NCBI GenBank assembly: GCA_002633005.1
Contig: NMRA01000625.1
Coordinates: 124,001-188,000, forward strand
Direction: 5' to 3'
Length of the DNA: 64,000 bases
DNA from: Phoronis australis
Lineage: Eukaryota > Phoronida > Phoronidae
Shown here: piece by piece, positions 40,601 to 52,723 of the stretch
Layout of the letters: the number at the start of each line of letters is the position of its first letter
How positions within the stretch are numbered: position 1 is the first letter of the stretch
Notes under the pieces: model-generated
The model's input: only the letters and a program-made list of their open reading frames with translations
Told to the model about the DNA's origin: nothing
Databases searched by the model: none
Program-made: the position numbers and the translations under genes

Positions 40601-40642
40601 TTCGTTGTATCTCTTGTTGGTAATTAAAAAAGCTCTCGGCAT
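30237..40642 (-). CDS. scrt: Scratch transcription factor, complete two-exon gene span
   Basis: Snail-superfamily transcriptional repressor; the Scratch branch acts in neural precursors, binding E-box DNA through C2H2 fingers and recruiting co-repressors through an N-terminal SNAG motif. Exon 1 is 40561-40642 and exon 2 is 30237-31637, with an intron of 8923 bp. The phases agree: exon 1 ends with one base of a glycine codon and exon 2 supplies the other two. If the 498-bp artefactual repeat and the N in exon 2 are counted once, the protein is 327 residues, close to vertebrate Scratch lengths. SNAG is at 1-11, a serine/proline-rich linker runs to about residue 176, and fingers lie at 178-198, 209-229, 235-255, 263-283 and 291-312. 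ALKSYL in finger 5 separates Scratch from Snail. As written, the sequence does not translate cleanly because of the N at 31019. Confidence 0.9.
30521..31517. repeat. 498-bp direct repeat around a single N, probable unmerged alleles
   Basis: Left copy 30521-31018 and right copy 31020-31517 are offset by 499 bases with N at 31019 between them. I see two differences, C30606/T31105 and A30705/G31204, and both are silent in the Scratch frame. The copies break inside an exon with no target-site or repeat signature, and the outer flanks continue a single Scratch exon. This is what two overlapping haplotype contigs look like when placed end to end with a token gap. Confidence 0.9.
31638..40560 (-). 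other. Scratch intron 1
   Basis: Bounded by the GTACGT donor after 40561 and the polypyrimidine-AG acceptor before 31637. I saw no coding exon in it. The only structured element noted is the foldback at 40325-40432. Confidence 0.8.
40325..40432. repeat. Short foldback with perfect 16-bp terminal arms
   Basis: GTTTTTTATCTCAAAC at 40325-40340 is the exact reverse complement of 40417-40432, with 76 bases between. It lies in Scratch intron 1, about 130 bp downstream of the exon 1 donor. The arms and size fit a small MITE; an RNA hairpin is the alternative. No clear target-site duplication was seen. Confidence 0.6.
40561..40642 (-). CDS. scrt: Scratch exon 1: SNAG repression domain
   Basis: The ATG (40640-40642) has a purine at -3 (AAG before ATG) and opens [15 protein letters not shown], a SNAG-like motif whose consensus starts MPRSFLVK. 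SNAG peptides bind the LSD1/CoREST complex and, in Snail proteins, Ajuba-family co-repressors. The coding part is 82 bases, 27 codons plus one base, ending at CCCG|GTACGT (GT at 40559-40560). The reading frame is open upstream of the ATG but without another ATG nearby. The lysine usually found at position 8 is threonine here, and the basic residues are shifted to 10-11. Confidence 0.85.
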
Positions 40643-40690
40643 CTTGACTGTCTGTTCTCGATGTAATGAGGAGCAACAGGCGGCTTCCAA

Positions 40691-43600
40691 ACGGAAGATG
40701 GCGGATCTTACGAGAATGTGCCAGACGCTTCCAACAGGCTGCCGTTTAATACGTCTCTGTAAATACCCTACCTGCCGGGGTTCCTTCTCATTCTGGATGG
40801 TGGTTGAAGATGATGGTGGTTATGAAAACAGACGAAGATCTCACAAGCGGCCCGTGTCAAACCCTATGAACAGTTTGTAATCTGAGTTTAGAATCTTTAA
40901 TTCAAAAGTCGCGTACAACAGAGCATACCGCAGCGTGTGTTTATAATATAAAACCAAAAAATGCTCAAATTAAACTTGTTAGGAGTGAACTGAGCAATAG
41001 GTGATTTTTGCTCCTGTTTCCGCTCGTGCACATTCCTCGAACAGCACATACAATTGGTTTCACCATCCTTGTAAAATTCAATACTTTATTGCCGATTTGT
41101 GTCGCCACAATGCGTGTAAATATTTCTTTTTATTTCTTAAATCACCAGTGCTCAGTGGCGTTAAGTTACGTTTGGCAGGCAAGTTATCTCGACGGAACAG
41201 AATGAGAACAGCGTTGGCGGCATTCCCGTTTCTATACTTCAGTGTTGATTTTTTTCAGTCATTGCAATGAGCGACTGGATGTTCATTGGTGGTGATAATG
41301 CCGAAAGGTCTCTCTTTTTAGTGCCTGAATACAATAAGAGCAGATAGTGCTTCTGCGTTCTGTAGACCCATTTCAAAAATCCCCCGTTTGATCAACTCCA
41401 GACGACGGTGGGTTTTTTAAATCGAGGTTAATTCAGATTTTAATATAGTCTATTATTCAACGTTCCCAAGCTGTTTGTCCGATATCAAGAATTTTAAGCC
41501 AGTAATCGGCCACGTTTCAAGAGATACTAAAACTATTCATCAGGGGGTACCACAGAAGCGAGACCTTACGCATCTGTTTTGGCTCTCTTTTATAGTATTT
41601 CTTCGGGTAAAAACAATTTTAATATTAATTAAGCAGGACCCTAAAAAATGTTTAAATTTGGTCAACTTCGGAACATCATATCTCAGAGATGGCTGATTGC
41701 AGTCACATGAAACTTTCAGTCACTATGCTTTCTGCATTGTTCCCCAAAACAGAGTTAGCATTTGTTTTTTTTTTCGTGATCCACTTTTGCATGAGGGGTT
41801 TTCAAAAATAGGATTTTTGTTAATTCCATAAAAAGTTGCATAAAATGAAAACAAAATGACAATTTAGGAAACTGCAACAGCGCTTGTGACATTCCATCCT
41901 GAAGATTTACTTTAAATGAAATTTGGCCATGTTACTGATACTATTGCTTTGTTATCAATGTACCTTTCTTCTTTGCTTAATTTCGCTAAAAAGACATGAT
42001 CACATCACTCAATTAATGTTAAAATGTCTAAAATCAATTTTTTAAGCTTTCTACTTTCAGAAAATATATACTTTTACTGAGTTGAAATTTATAGTTTTGT
42101 AGATAAGATCCAACTTAATCCTAACAAAACTTTTTACGAGGAATCTAATTTCAGAAGCCAAACAGTTTCAAAAGTCACCAGCTTTGGGTCAATTTGTTTC
42201 ACCCAATGTTTTGGTGCCATGGAATTACCCCTAATGCGGTAATTGCTTTTATCAACACAATACGACTTTAGAAGATCAGATTCTATGATAAACAGCGAGA
42301 TTTGCGTGATCTTGCGTTTTTGCGAGTTTTTTGCGTCTACGAAACGCAAGGGNGGGCGCTCGTGAGATAAGGGTCCTATGTGACTGCCTGAATGACGGCA
42401 TTTCGAAGACCTTCGTTACACATGAGACACCTAGCTAATTTCCAGTTCCCAAAAATGTTCAATACTCTGTCTCACTTTTGTTTTGGTAAATAGCATAAGA
42501 TATCATGATTCATATGTCCCATTGTGACTCAGTTTTGCTGATAAGTTACAAAGGTGGGTGGAGAATGAAACAGAGGAGTCAAATAAAAAGTTTGGCATTT
42601 GTTGTATGGATTGTTTAATTTTACTTGTATCTTTTCAACACTGAGACTTGGCATTAGGAACGACCATTTTCTTTGGTTTTGTTGGCACGAGCCGCGGTTG
42701 AATCGCGGTTCGTTGTTGTGATCAACATGTTTTACCCTCCCGCCATAGGCGCCAAACCAGATTCATCCAGATGGTCCCAACACCACGTGCAGCTATCAAT
42801 CAAGATAGGCGGAGCCAATCAAAACGAATAATTTACTACTAGCACGAGAACAAAGGTGTGCCACTGACTGTGGCACGTGCTTTGTGGTAGGCGCAACTTA
42901 CGGACTATGTGGGTTTGTTTTGGTAAATTTCAACAGCGTAAATGGTTTGATGTATCGGTTGTTTAGAGTAGAGAACATCCACGCGCGGAAGAATTTAAAC
43001 ACAAGGTTACATCAACGCAGTGATTTAATTCTTGCGCGCTTTAGGTGTAGCGAGTGGTGTCTAATTTTAAAGTATATGTTTACTTTTCCAGTAAGCAGTT
43101 TTCGCGACCGTCTTTGTCTGTAAAGTGCATAACAAACGCAAGCTGAGCAACATTAACTTTACTTTGTTCTTACTAAAAGTGTAAACATAAAAGTGTAAAA
43201 AACGATTTCTGTGTCTAAAACAGATGCTTAGCGTGTTCATCGTTAAAATAGGCAATGTTAACAACCTTGTTATTTGCAGTAAACAAGATAAAATGCAGTG
43301 TATACTTTTTAATTTTCATGTGATCTTAATTTCATGAAATTCACAATTTCCAGAAAGTATAGCAACAACCAGTGTGTAGAGCAGAGCAGTTAATCAATTG
43401 ATTTTTCACGAGCGGTTACAAGACACATCATTTCAAGAAACTTGACACGGTGTTATTGGCTAGCTCTGGAACAAATATATTGGTCTGTGGCCGTTATAGG
43501 GAGTCGCAAGGTGTGTGTCAGTAGCGTCGCTACCATGTAATCATAGCTACAGTGCTGATGATGCGGTGAATTAGTTCTGCACGAAGACCATGAACCGTGC

Positions 43601-44569
43601 ACATAGGTATACTGGCCAAATAAAAAACTAACCACCTTCGACAGAGTCTTAAGGCAACATGTTTTGGAATTGCAGTCGGTTCAAAAAGACTTACAACGCG
43701 TGCCGCTAAGATGGCACGCTTATCTGTGGAACTCATTTACTTGGCATTGGAGATTTTCACAGATTTTAAACGCGCACAGAATGGCCAAGTTAGCATGACA
43801 AAATATTTGTGCTAGACGTCCCAGTAAGAGGCACTAGAAATCTATTATTAAGCCATTAGTTAGAAGTGATACACGCGGCATTCTTGTTGTAATATACACA
43901 ACATTCTGTTAACGACGAATCAAAACATGGCCCATACTGCATTACCAGCTCGTCTGTCAAGAGCTTGTTGGAGATGGCTTTTTAATAACCGTTGAAAAGT
44001 TAGACTGTTTTTAACACGGTGTTAATGCAGACGTCGTATTTATTGTCCTTTCTATTTTTCGTTGATTTTTACATTGTCCGTGTGTTTTTGTGTTGATGTC
44101 ATCATGTTTACACTGCCGGATAGAGTTCAGAATCACGTTGTGGACGCAAATTAAGAGAAAGTGACGTCCCTTGTCCATGGAGTATCACTCTCACAGGCCA
44201 CGGTAGCAGAAACGTTATACACTGGGTAACAAGTACGATATCACAATATCGCACATCACCTTGTTCCCATTGGATAGTAACACAACTAGGAACATCTGTG
44301 ACACAGGCCCATATTAGAGGTTGTTGCACTTTTATTCGTTGGCTAATTTAAACTGTTACGTGACGTTGAAATAAATTTTGCTTTTCTGAAAAGACTCGTT
44401 CACGAAGTTCTTGCCTATACGTCACCATTTCTCAGTCGATGCAAGAGTGTCAGTTTCCTATGAGGCTTTGTATATATTTTAGCATGTGTTCATTTGTGCA
44501 CCGATACTCAGGGATATGGATTTGTCACACATCCTCTTACAACGGCGAAATCACATGACAACGAAACGT
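40691..44569. other. Intergenic stretch upstream of Scratch
   Basis: This should hold the Scratch promoter. A TATA-like TTTATATTATAA on the minus strand near 40939-40950 is the only candidate element, and it is weak. It also contains the dispersed repeat at 41600-42120 and an N at 42353. Confidence 0.4.
41600..42120 (+). repeat. Dispersed repeat family, longest copy (segments A and B)
   Basis: It contains segment A (GGTCAACTTCGGAACATCAT, CCACTTTTGCATGAGGGGTT) followed directly by segment B (AAAAGTTGCATAAAATG, CAGAAAATATATACTTTT). It shows how the pieces at 20.0, 21.7 and 61.8 kb belong together. No terminal repeats or open frame were found, so the class is unknown. Confidence 0.75.
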
Positions 44570-45938
44570 TGTTTCAATACCTCTCTGTCCGTCTCCTGAG
44601 TAAGATACTGGTATCAGCGAAACGTCGAACCAAAAATCCTTATTCCCTAAACGAGCAGAGGTTTTACCTATAACTACATTGTTGAGGACGTTTGTCATAC
44701 AAAGAAGCATGGCGTGTTGATTTTGGAAGTCAAGAATTTTCAAAAAAAAAAACAAAAAAAACACCGGTTGAACAAAGAACTTGAGCAGTCTGAGTTGGCG
44801 TTCATTTTGAACATTTTCTCAAAAGAAGTATCGAATTTACAATTATTTAGTTTATTTACTGCTATGGATTCACGTCGCTTGCACCTACTGAAAACTGTAT
44901 TTGTCGTATCGGTAATTGTGTTGAAACTTTGCAATGCGGAACATTAAATTTAGAGAAGTTCTAGATTTTCTGAGTGATTTCTGCAAAAATCACGCACCAC
45001 TAAAAGTTTCGACTAGTGATTTGTCAATGTCATATGTCGAACATATAACATTTCTGCGTTCTGTCAACGTCGACAATATAAGCACGTAAAAATTGCGGCT
45101 TAGTAAAATCTGTCTAGAATTGATGTGAATTTGTTAATTACTCCTGCTATTAAAGTTGACGTGCCTACAAATGAGCAACAGTTGAAGCAAACCACATGTC
45201 TCAAGGCTGCTGGGTTTTTAATACTTCACTTTTAACTAAAAATTCCCTTTNTGTTTCAATACCTCTCTGTCCGTCTCCTGAGTAAGATACTGGTATCCGC
45301 GAAACGTCGAACCAAAAATCCTTATTCCCTAAACGAGCAGAGGTTTTACCTATAACTACATTGTAGAGGACGTTTGTCATACAAAGAAGCATGGCGTGTT
45401 GATTTTGGAAGTCAAGAATTTTCAAAAAAAAAAACAAAAAAAACACCGGTTGAACAAAGAACTTGAGCAGTCTGTGTTGGCGTTCATTTTGAACATTTTC
45501 TCAAAAGAAGTATCGAACTTACAATTATTTAGTTTATTTACTGCTATGGATTCACGTCGCTTGCACCTACATGTACTGAAAACTGTATTTGTCGTATCGG
45601 TAATTGTGTTGAAACTTTGCAATGCGGAACATTAAATTTAGAGAAGTTCTAGATTTTCTGAGTGATTTCTGCAAAAATCAGGCACCACTAAAAGTTTCGA
45701 CTAGTGATTTGTCAATGTCATATGTCGAACATATAACATTTCTGCGTTCTGTCAACGTCGACAATATAAGCACGTAAAAATTGCGGCTTAGTAAAATCTG
45801 TCTAGAATTGATGTGAATTTGTTAATTACTCCTGCTATTAAAGTTGACGTGCCTACAAATGAGCAACAGTTGAAGCAGACCACATGTCTCAAGGCTGCTG
45901 GGTTTTTAATACTTCACTTTTAACTAAAAATTCCCTTT
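44570..45938. repeat. 680-bp direct repeat around a single N, probable unmerged alleles
   Basis: 44570-45250 (681 bp) is repeated at 45252-45938 (687 bp) with N at 45251 between. Differences include A44616/C45298, several other single bases and a 6-bp insertion at 45571-45576. The structure is the same as at 31019 and the divergence is of allelic scale. There is no gene I can name in it. Confidence 0.88.
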
Positions 45939-48900
45939 TAGGGCTCCCTCGCGTTATGTTGTTTGTTTGCTTTGTTTAATTTTCTGTCACTTTTTGTACA
46001 GAGAAAATTGAAAAATCTATGCCCTATTAGGAGTGCAATGTTAATTAATGTTGACAAAAAGTTTCTCTTAAGCAGCTGGGGATGCTGTATTCGGTTTCAT
46101 TCATACACAAGTTGTTATTTTATTGCCTGTTTTAAAGGCAAAATACTCTTGGGAAAGTCAGTCTACTCATACACAATAGTTTAGCGTAGAATCCTGAAAT
46201 ATTTAATCGACACCCAGTTCACTACATGTGTCAACAAATTTAAGTCACGAAAATTGCTGCTATTGTAAACTCTTGACAAACATTTCTTTAATTGTCTTCT
46301 CTGTGTCAGTAACATCCGGTTCTTAAACGAGTGAGATGAAGCTTTTTGGTTTTGTCTCTCTTTTTTAATTTTATCTACGACTTAAGCAGCTGTTTCTCAA
46401 TCCTTCGGCTGTCACAATTTGGTGATAACCAGCTTGCGATCTTATCCAGTCTAATTGGCACAACAGCACTACGACAACTGATCAAACCTGGCCACGGACT
46501 GCAAGCGATAAACAGGGTGGCAATTCGAAGAGTCGATCGTCAGTTGGAGTTTCAGCACAATCCCTTAGCCAGGGGGTGCGACTAATGTGAATGCATACCC
46601 CACCCACACTCATGCAGCTGAGGTGCACCTACTGGCAAATGAGGACCGCTTCTGTCAAAACAATTTTGTTTGAAATTGGTTGTCGATATATTTGACGACC
46701 GGGTGATGAATCGGGAAGGACCGGGAGCGGGGGAAGGATCGACTGCCAACGGTGAGAGACGGGGGGAGGGGGGGGGGGGGAATGGTGANCCACAGTGGGA
46801 TAGTGTTGACTTTGGGAGACAGAATTTATTAATATAACTGATCTATTACATGACCAATAAATAATTCTCACTTCTTCTCAGTTGTTGGCGACTTGGTTGG
46901 TGTACTGGATAGGGATGGCAGCCTAATGTCCTTTTTGTTTTAATTCTACAGTTTCGACTGTGTGGAACGCGACCAAATTGGACAACCGGGGCCTCGTTAG
47001 ACTGATTGATGACAGACTCCGGGTTGGCCTCATTTACTCAAGTTCACTAATTTGGTATGCACGTTATTTTTTAAATAAAAATCATCCAATCTGCCTCGAA
47101 CACAAATAACACCTTTAAAAACAGACATTGACGCGGAAAATCGCGTCACACTGACGAACCTAATTTGAATTTCAAATACAAACAGTTTTGAACAATGGAA
47201 ACGGACACGAACTTGTAAGTGGAATTAAAGGGTCATTTCTTGTAATCAAGTGAAAGCGACATTATTATCTTAACTTTGTAAACTCTACGCGATGTACGGC
47301 TGCTCGTATTACAACATAGATTTTTAAGCGTCCTCTCAGAAAGTATACAAGACATGGTCTGGTTTAAATCGTCAACGATTTTGAGGGTGTTGTGACAAGC
47401 AAACTGTTTTTTGGTGTTTCAAGAGGTCGCGTTTATTGTCAATTTGTAAGTGAGACGATTACAAAGTCTTTTAGATTCCATCGACTTTTAATGGAGCTCA
47501 ACTACCACGGAGAGTATCAGCAGTGTCGCCAAAATAATAAAAATGTTAAATTACCACTAAAAGATATCGGATTTCTAAACATTAAGTTCATAGCAAAATG
47601 TCCTACAAATATAGCTTCCGCCCGATTTTAATTGGATGCATGTCTGGTGATTTCAGTCGCCCTTTCAAAAGTGGATCATAAACCGAGAACACGTTCCCTG
47701 ATGACAAGTAGGTTTACGGTCTAATTTCGTACAAAACACGTGCAAAACACATTTTCTCATTACATGCCTCATATTCACTCCTGTCTAGTGCCCCAGGATA
47801 AAATAAATGATTTGTGTTCACTCTAACTACTCGTTTCCATAAGGTAGTCCCTTTACTTACGTTGGAGCTAAAAGTCCTCAAGGAAATAAAATACAAAATT
47901 GTAGCGTTGCATAACTTTGCAGCTTCTGTAACAGTCAGTTAGTTCACTCTGAAGCGGGCCAACTGTCGAAAAAGTTATGCAGAGAATGATAGCAACAAGT
48001 GGAACCACTTGTTTCTCAACAATTCATTTTTTGGTTTGTTGGAAAAAAAAAACAACTAAAGTGGTAGGTCAAATTCAGTTCAAAGATAGAGAAAATGGCC
48101 GTATATCTTGAAAACCAAATTTTATCTATTCGAATCGCTAACTGTTTTATTTCATAGATTCTGCTTTTGTTTTACGTACATGTTGCCATGGTTTCAAGAA
48201 TTTCGGCCAGCTTAAATCAAAATGGGATACAGAAGGGAATATTGTTTTAATGCAAGGACGGATTTGAGCTTTAAAACAGTCGGAGAATACACAAGTCACG
48301 TGTGCAATCTTTTTTGTCAATGATGGGCTTCTTCGTGCGAGTGGTATTTTTATATTGAATATTGATCGCATGGACGCAAAAATTGCCGAATAATTGCTTG
48401 AGTTTGAACAGGGTAATTTACGGAAGAAAATCCGCGGAAAGTACACAAAAATGGATCGCTTAAACTGACCCAATGCTTCCTTAAACCGCAGTCTTTGAAA
48501 CCAATGTTAAAACTAATTAATGCTGCCTTGATGCGGCCGGAATTGCAGTACACGCTTATATTCCGTTCGTTGAATCTTGCACGTGTACAAGCTGGCTAGC
48601 TTGCTAGACGGTAGGGAATCGAATTCTTGTAATCCTGTCACCCATCACTTCACGTGGATACCCTAAACATACAGAAAAACTTCAAAAAGACAAACGGGAC
48701 AAAGACGACTGCTGTAACATTACCCAAGCTGTATTTAAGAGGCACGCGTGGCCATAACAATCTTTCACCCAGGTAAACACGGGAATGTTTCCATCTGACT
48801 CATTGTTATGACAACAGGCCTGTGGCGCGCGACACCTATTTATTTGCACTACCTTTATTTTCACTATTTCACTGAGCAAAAATTCCAACAGTATGATGAA

Positions 48901-51900
48901 CATCTCGACAGCTGACGCGTGGACGTCGGAATGTCATCTAACCGATGCTCAAAATAACAGGAACACGTTTGTTGGTTTTCGCCAAACGGTTGCAAATGGA
49001 TTTAGTAGACTTCAGTTTAAAAGACTTGACACCATACGTCAATGCGTTTTCGAATTCCTTAAGCGAATTCGTTGCACTTAACTTGTGAGCATTCGGGTGC
49101 TCAAAACGATTGTGAACGGTGTTTTTAACGTGTAATAAACCCTCGTGTTCTGTCAACAAAAAAATTTGAATTAAGCGATTTACCGTTGTATAATCGGACC
49201 TTATTCAGCTGAGCAATCGTTTATAGGTTTAAGGACACTTCCTTATTGCTTCAGACCAGACTTGTTCAAAGGACTTGCTACGGCGAGAAAGTTTCGGCCT
49301 CCGAAAACGTTTAACCGTCAAAGGAAAAACGAGCATTTTATTGTAACCACATTTCAATGCTTACGCGGCGACGTTGTTTTGAAAAGGCAAAAACGTCTGT
49401 GAAGAAAGTTGTTTTTGCCACTGGAGCATGGACAGCGACTCTAATATCCGATTCCTGTTCTTACGAAAACATGTCTACTTTCAGTCATTACAAATAGTTC
49501 ATGGGGCGATGACGGTTTCGTAGATATTCTATTTCGATGTACATGGTCTGGTCTTGTGTCATGCACAGAGTGTGACATTTAACTAAACTTGCCCAATTGC
49601 AAATTGTGGTTAATTTCAAACGTTCACTGTACTGTCACGTGATGCCCGTGTTCGATTTGCGTCATTGTTGTAAGGACCAATTTCCAGTGTTAATTAAACG
49701 AGGCTCGTACCATCAGTTGTCCATGTTGTCACCACGCAGCTGTTCCAACACGGTTCCCAAACCGTCTGATGATGGAATCCAGTCCTGGTTGATCACGTGA
49801 CAAACCGACAGCACGCCATTCACGTTCTGCCTTGGGCAGTAGTGTGTCGATCAGTCTCGTTATGGACGAAAACGTGCGGTTCCAGGTGAACTCAGTTACC
49901 TTGAGGTTTGGTATAATTTGCATATTGAGGTCTGGAAGGGCTCCAGTCTGCAGTGTCAACAAGAAATCGCAGTATTTTGAATCACCGAGAATAAACTTCA
50001 CTTTATCAACAACCCTTATAAAACTCAAATTATAAAATATAATTCAAATAAGGATCATCTGATGGTAATAAAAATAGTTAAAAAATTTAGGTGGACTGAT
50101 CGAACCACACGCGGTTCATCTTTGCAGAAGCTAGGCCTACATGAAAAGTGTCACGCAACAAAAATGCAACACAGTTTGCACCAACCAAAATTGACTTAGG
50201 GATTAATTCTAAAACACAAAGTCACAATTACACACTGCTAAAACGATCCGTTTTCAACGCATCACTTCAAAACTTCCAAATCAGATTAGATGACGGTGTA
50301 GTTCAACTCGTTTCACCCTGAAGACGATCCCAGACACAAGCCTGACACTAGTCATAAATCTGTGCCCTGACCACCGTAACTCGAGTCATTTCTTTGCTGA
50401 TAAATTCTCCAACTTTGTGCTATTTTGGCTATTAATAAAACAAAATTGATTGGTGGGTAAAAATTCTCGTGTCATGGGCACGTGTGCGTGTTTGTCACAA
50501 ACTTTGCATGACTTCCGGTAGGCACCATTACAAGTATGCCTACAACAAAATGTCCTGATTTAGCCCATGAAACCCACTTTCAATCTCAAAAACGGATCCG
50601 GGTTTTTACAAAGGAAATTCCAAGTAAAACGATAGGTTTCTGAAGAGACTTCTAGATCGCAAACAATAAGTAATAAACCGCTAATAAATTCTAATGCTGT
50701 GATCGATATACTCAGAGGTCTAAAAAAGAAATAAAATAGAAGTTGTCTTGTGTTTCTTGTTTGCCCCTTTGGATAAAAAGAGGGGCCCTGGACCCCTCCA
50801 CTGGATCCGCCTGTGTGTATACATATTTTCTGGCATGAGTGTTCAACATTCGGGTACTACCAGCCCACTATATAAACGGACATCAGGTATGAAAACGCAA
50901 ATTAACTATTGGGCATCCTATCGACTGTCTTCTCCAATTAAACGAAGACAGCCTGTTCGCCACGTGTTGACGGCCGGCATTACAACGGTAATCCATCCAT
51001 TAAATGGAAATAATACATCCGTTCCATATGGGGCTCTGCTGGGCGAAACGTGCACACAACACTCTAATTGACAACAGCGAGGCTAATTTCTCATAACGTC
51101 CAGTTCATTCATAAATCTGTACAGTCGCGCACTCTTCAATAATTGCAACCGTGAAGAAATGGTCGAAGGACTTGCGTACGCGCAAACATTGAGCTCCTAC
51201 GTTTAATCGAAGTGTTAAAAGGAGGCATACATGTGTTGTAAACTTTTTTTATGGCCCTTTTGAACTACTTGTCAGTGAATGATGGGTAGGGAACAATAAG
51301 TTGCTCCGAATCATTTTCCATGAATTGGAATCGAAGCTGTACCCACTTTTTTATGGCAAACTGCGCAATTTCTCCACTCCAATGATATACTTAGAATAAA
51401 CATATTGACAATAACTAACCAGCGAGGAGCACACGGTATATTGGTTCCATGACCTCAACCGAGAAGCGGTTTAGGTGTCAGATAAAAAATAACTCCACCT
51501 TGATATGATAAAATATTACCACGTGGTCTTCTAATGGAAGTTTATTTACAATCTCTTTTATGTAAACGTCACTGTAACAGCGGAACTAGGGGGTTATCTA
51601 CAATCTTTTAAGTCGTCACAAAAAAGAAGCACAAAAAGTGCTGGCGGTGACGTCACGCGGATTGGAAGACATATCGGAACAGGTTGCACTGAAAGTCAGA
51701 CGCACAATTATGAAGATGACATCCGGTCTGTGATTTGTGTTCGTGCACTAAGCACTTATGCAGGGGTCATCACACTCCAGGCAAGGAGCACTAAATTAAT
51801 AAAAAGATGTGTTTTGGAGAGATTAGGCTAACAGCAAATTGACAGTTGTCAAGAATTTAATGCACAACAAATGTGCATGTTCAATTATACCAGCCATGTT

Positions 51901-52411
51901 GGAAGTTTCGTAAATAGGAAAGCACACACATGCACCTATACACTTCATGAAGGTTTTGCTACATTGTTCTGTATGTTGGACATCATTAAAATGTATGATT
52001 TCGTTAACAGGAACATTAATATGGGAGAACGGATCGGTGTTTGTCGGTTGAAGGCAAAACTGTTAGAATCAAGTTGGTTATTCTTACAGAGTATACCTGT
52101 ATTCCGATGATATGCAGCAAATTCTATACCGAACCTGAGGGAAGATTTTGTTCTTTCGAGACCAGTAGTGATTTCCTTTCACGACCCAATATGTATAACA
52201 TTGGACTGCTCGGTTTCTATTATGTCTAGTTCTTTCTAGGAACTATCCTACAGATTCAACGTGCTTTTATCAATCGGTGGTTTAAAGCTGCCATGAACCG
52301 CCGAAAATTCGATTCAGACTACTTACCGCTAAGCGATTTTTCTTAAATTGTTCAAATTTGTAGGGATTTCTGGGCTTTGGAACAGTTCGTTATTGCTCAA
52401 GATAGAGCTTG

Positions 52412-52723
52412 ACACCTCGGGTATTTTCGGAGGTGAATGTTATCCGTGCACGTGCGACAACTTCAGTCATACGGAAAAAATTCGGCAGTTGAAATTCTTA
52501 CGCCATGCCTTTTGCCAAATAACGTGCATCTCAGAGGGGAAATTTAAGAATGACCGTCACGTCTTTTGAGACCTCCTAGGCTAGAGCCGTGATCTTAGCT
52601 ATCTCTTGACCAAATCCCTTTCAGCTGAAATTAGATTGTCCCTATGAATGAAGTTCGCACACGCGCAGATAACGTTCATCTCCGAGAGGGAATGTGGAAT
52701 TACAAAAAAATACCCGAGGTGTT
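52412..52723. repeat. Inverted repeat with arms of about 65-80 bp
   Basis: ACACCTCGGGTATTTT, GGAGGTGAATGTTATC and GTGCGACAACTTCAGTCAT (52412-52470) return in reverse complement at 52641-52723 with mismatches and a small insertion. About 165 bases lie between the arms. A MITE-like foldback element is likely. Confidence 0.7.

Noticed and set aside
46740-46790. G-rich run as a quadruplex or regulatory element
   Set aside because: It is a homopolymer next to an N, so its length and sequence are uncertain.
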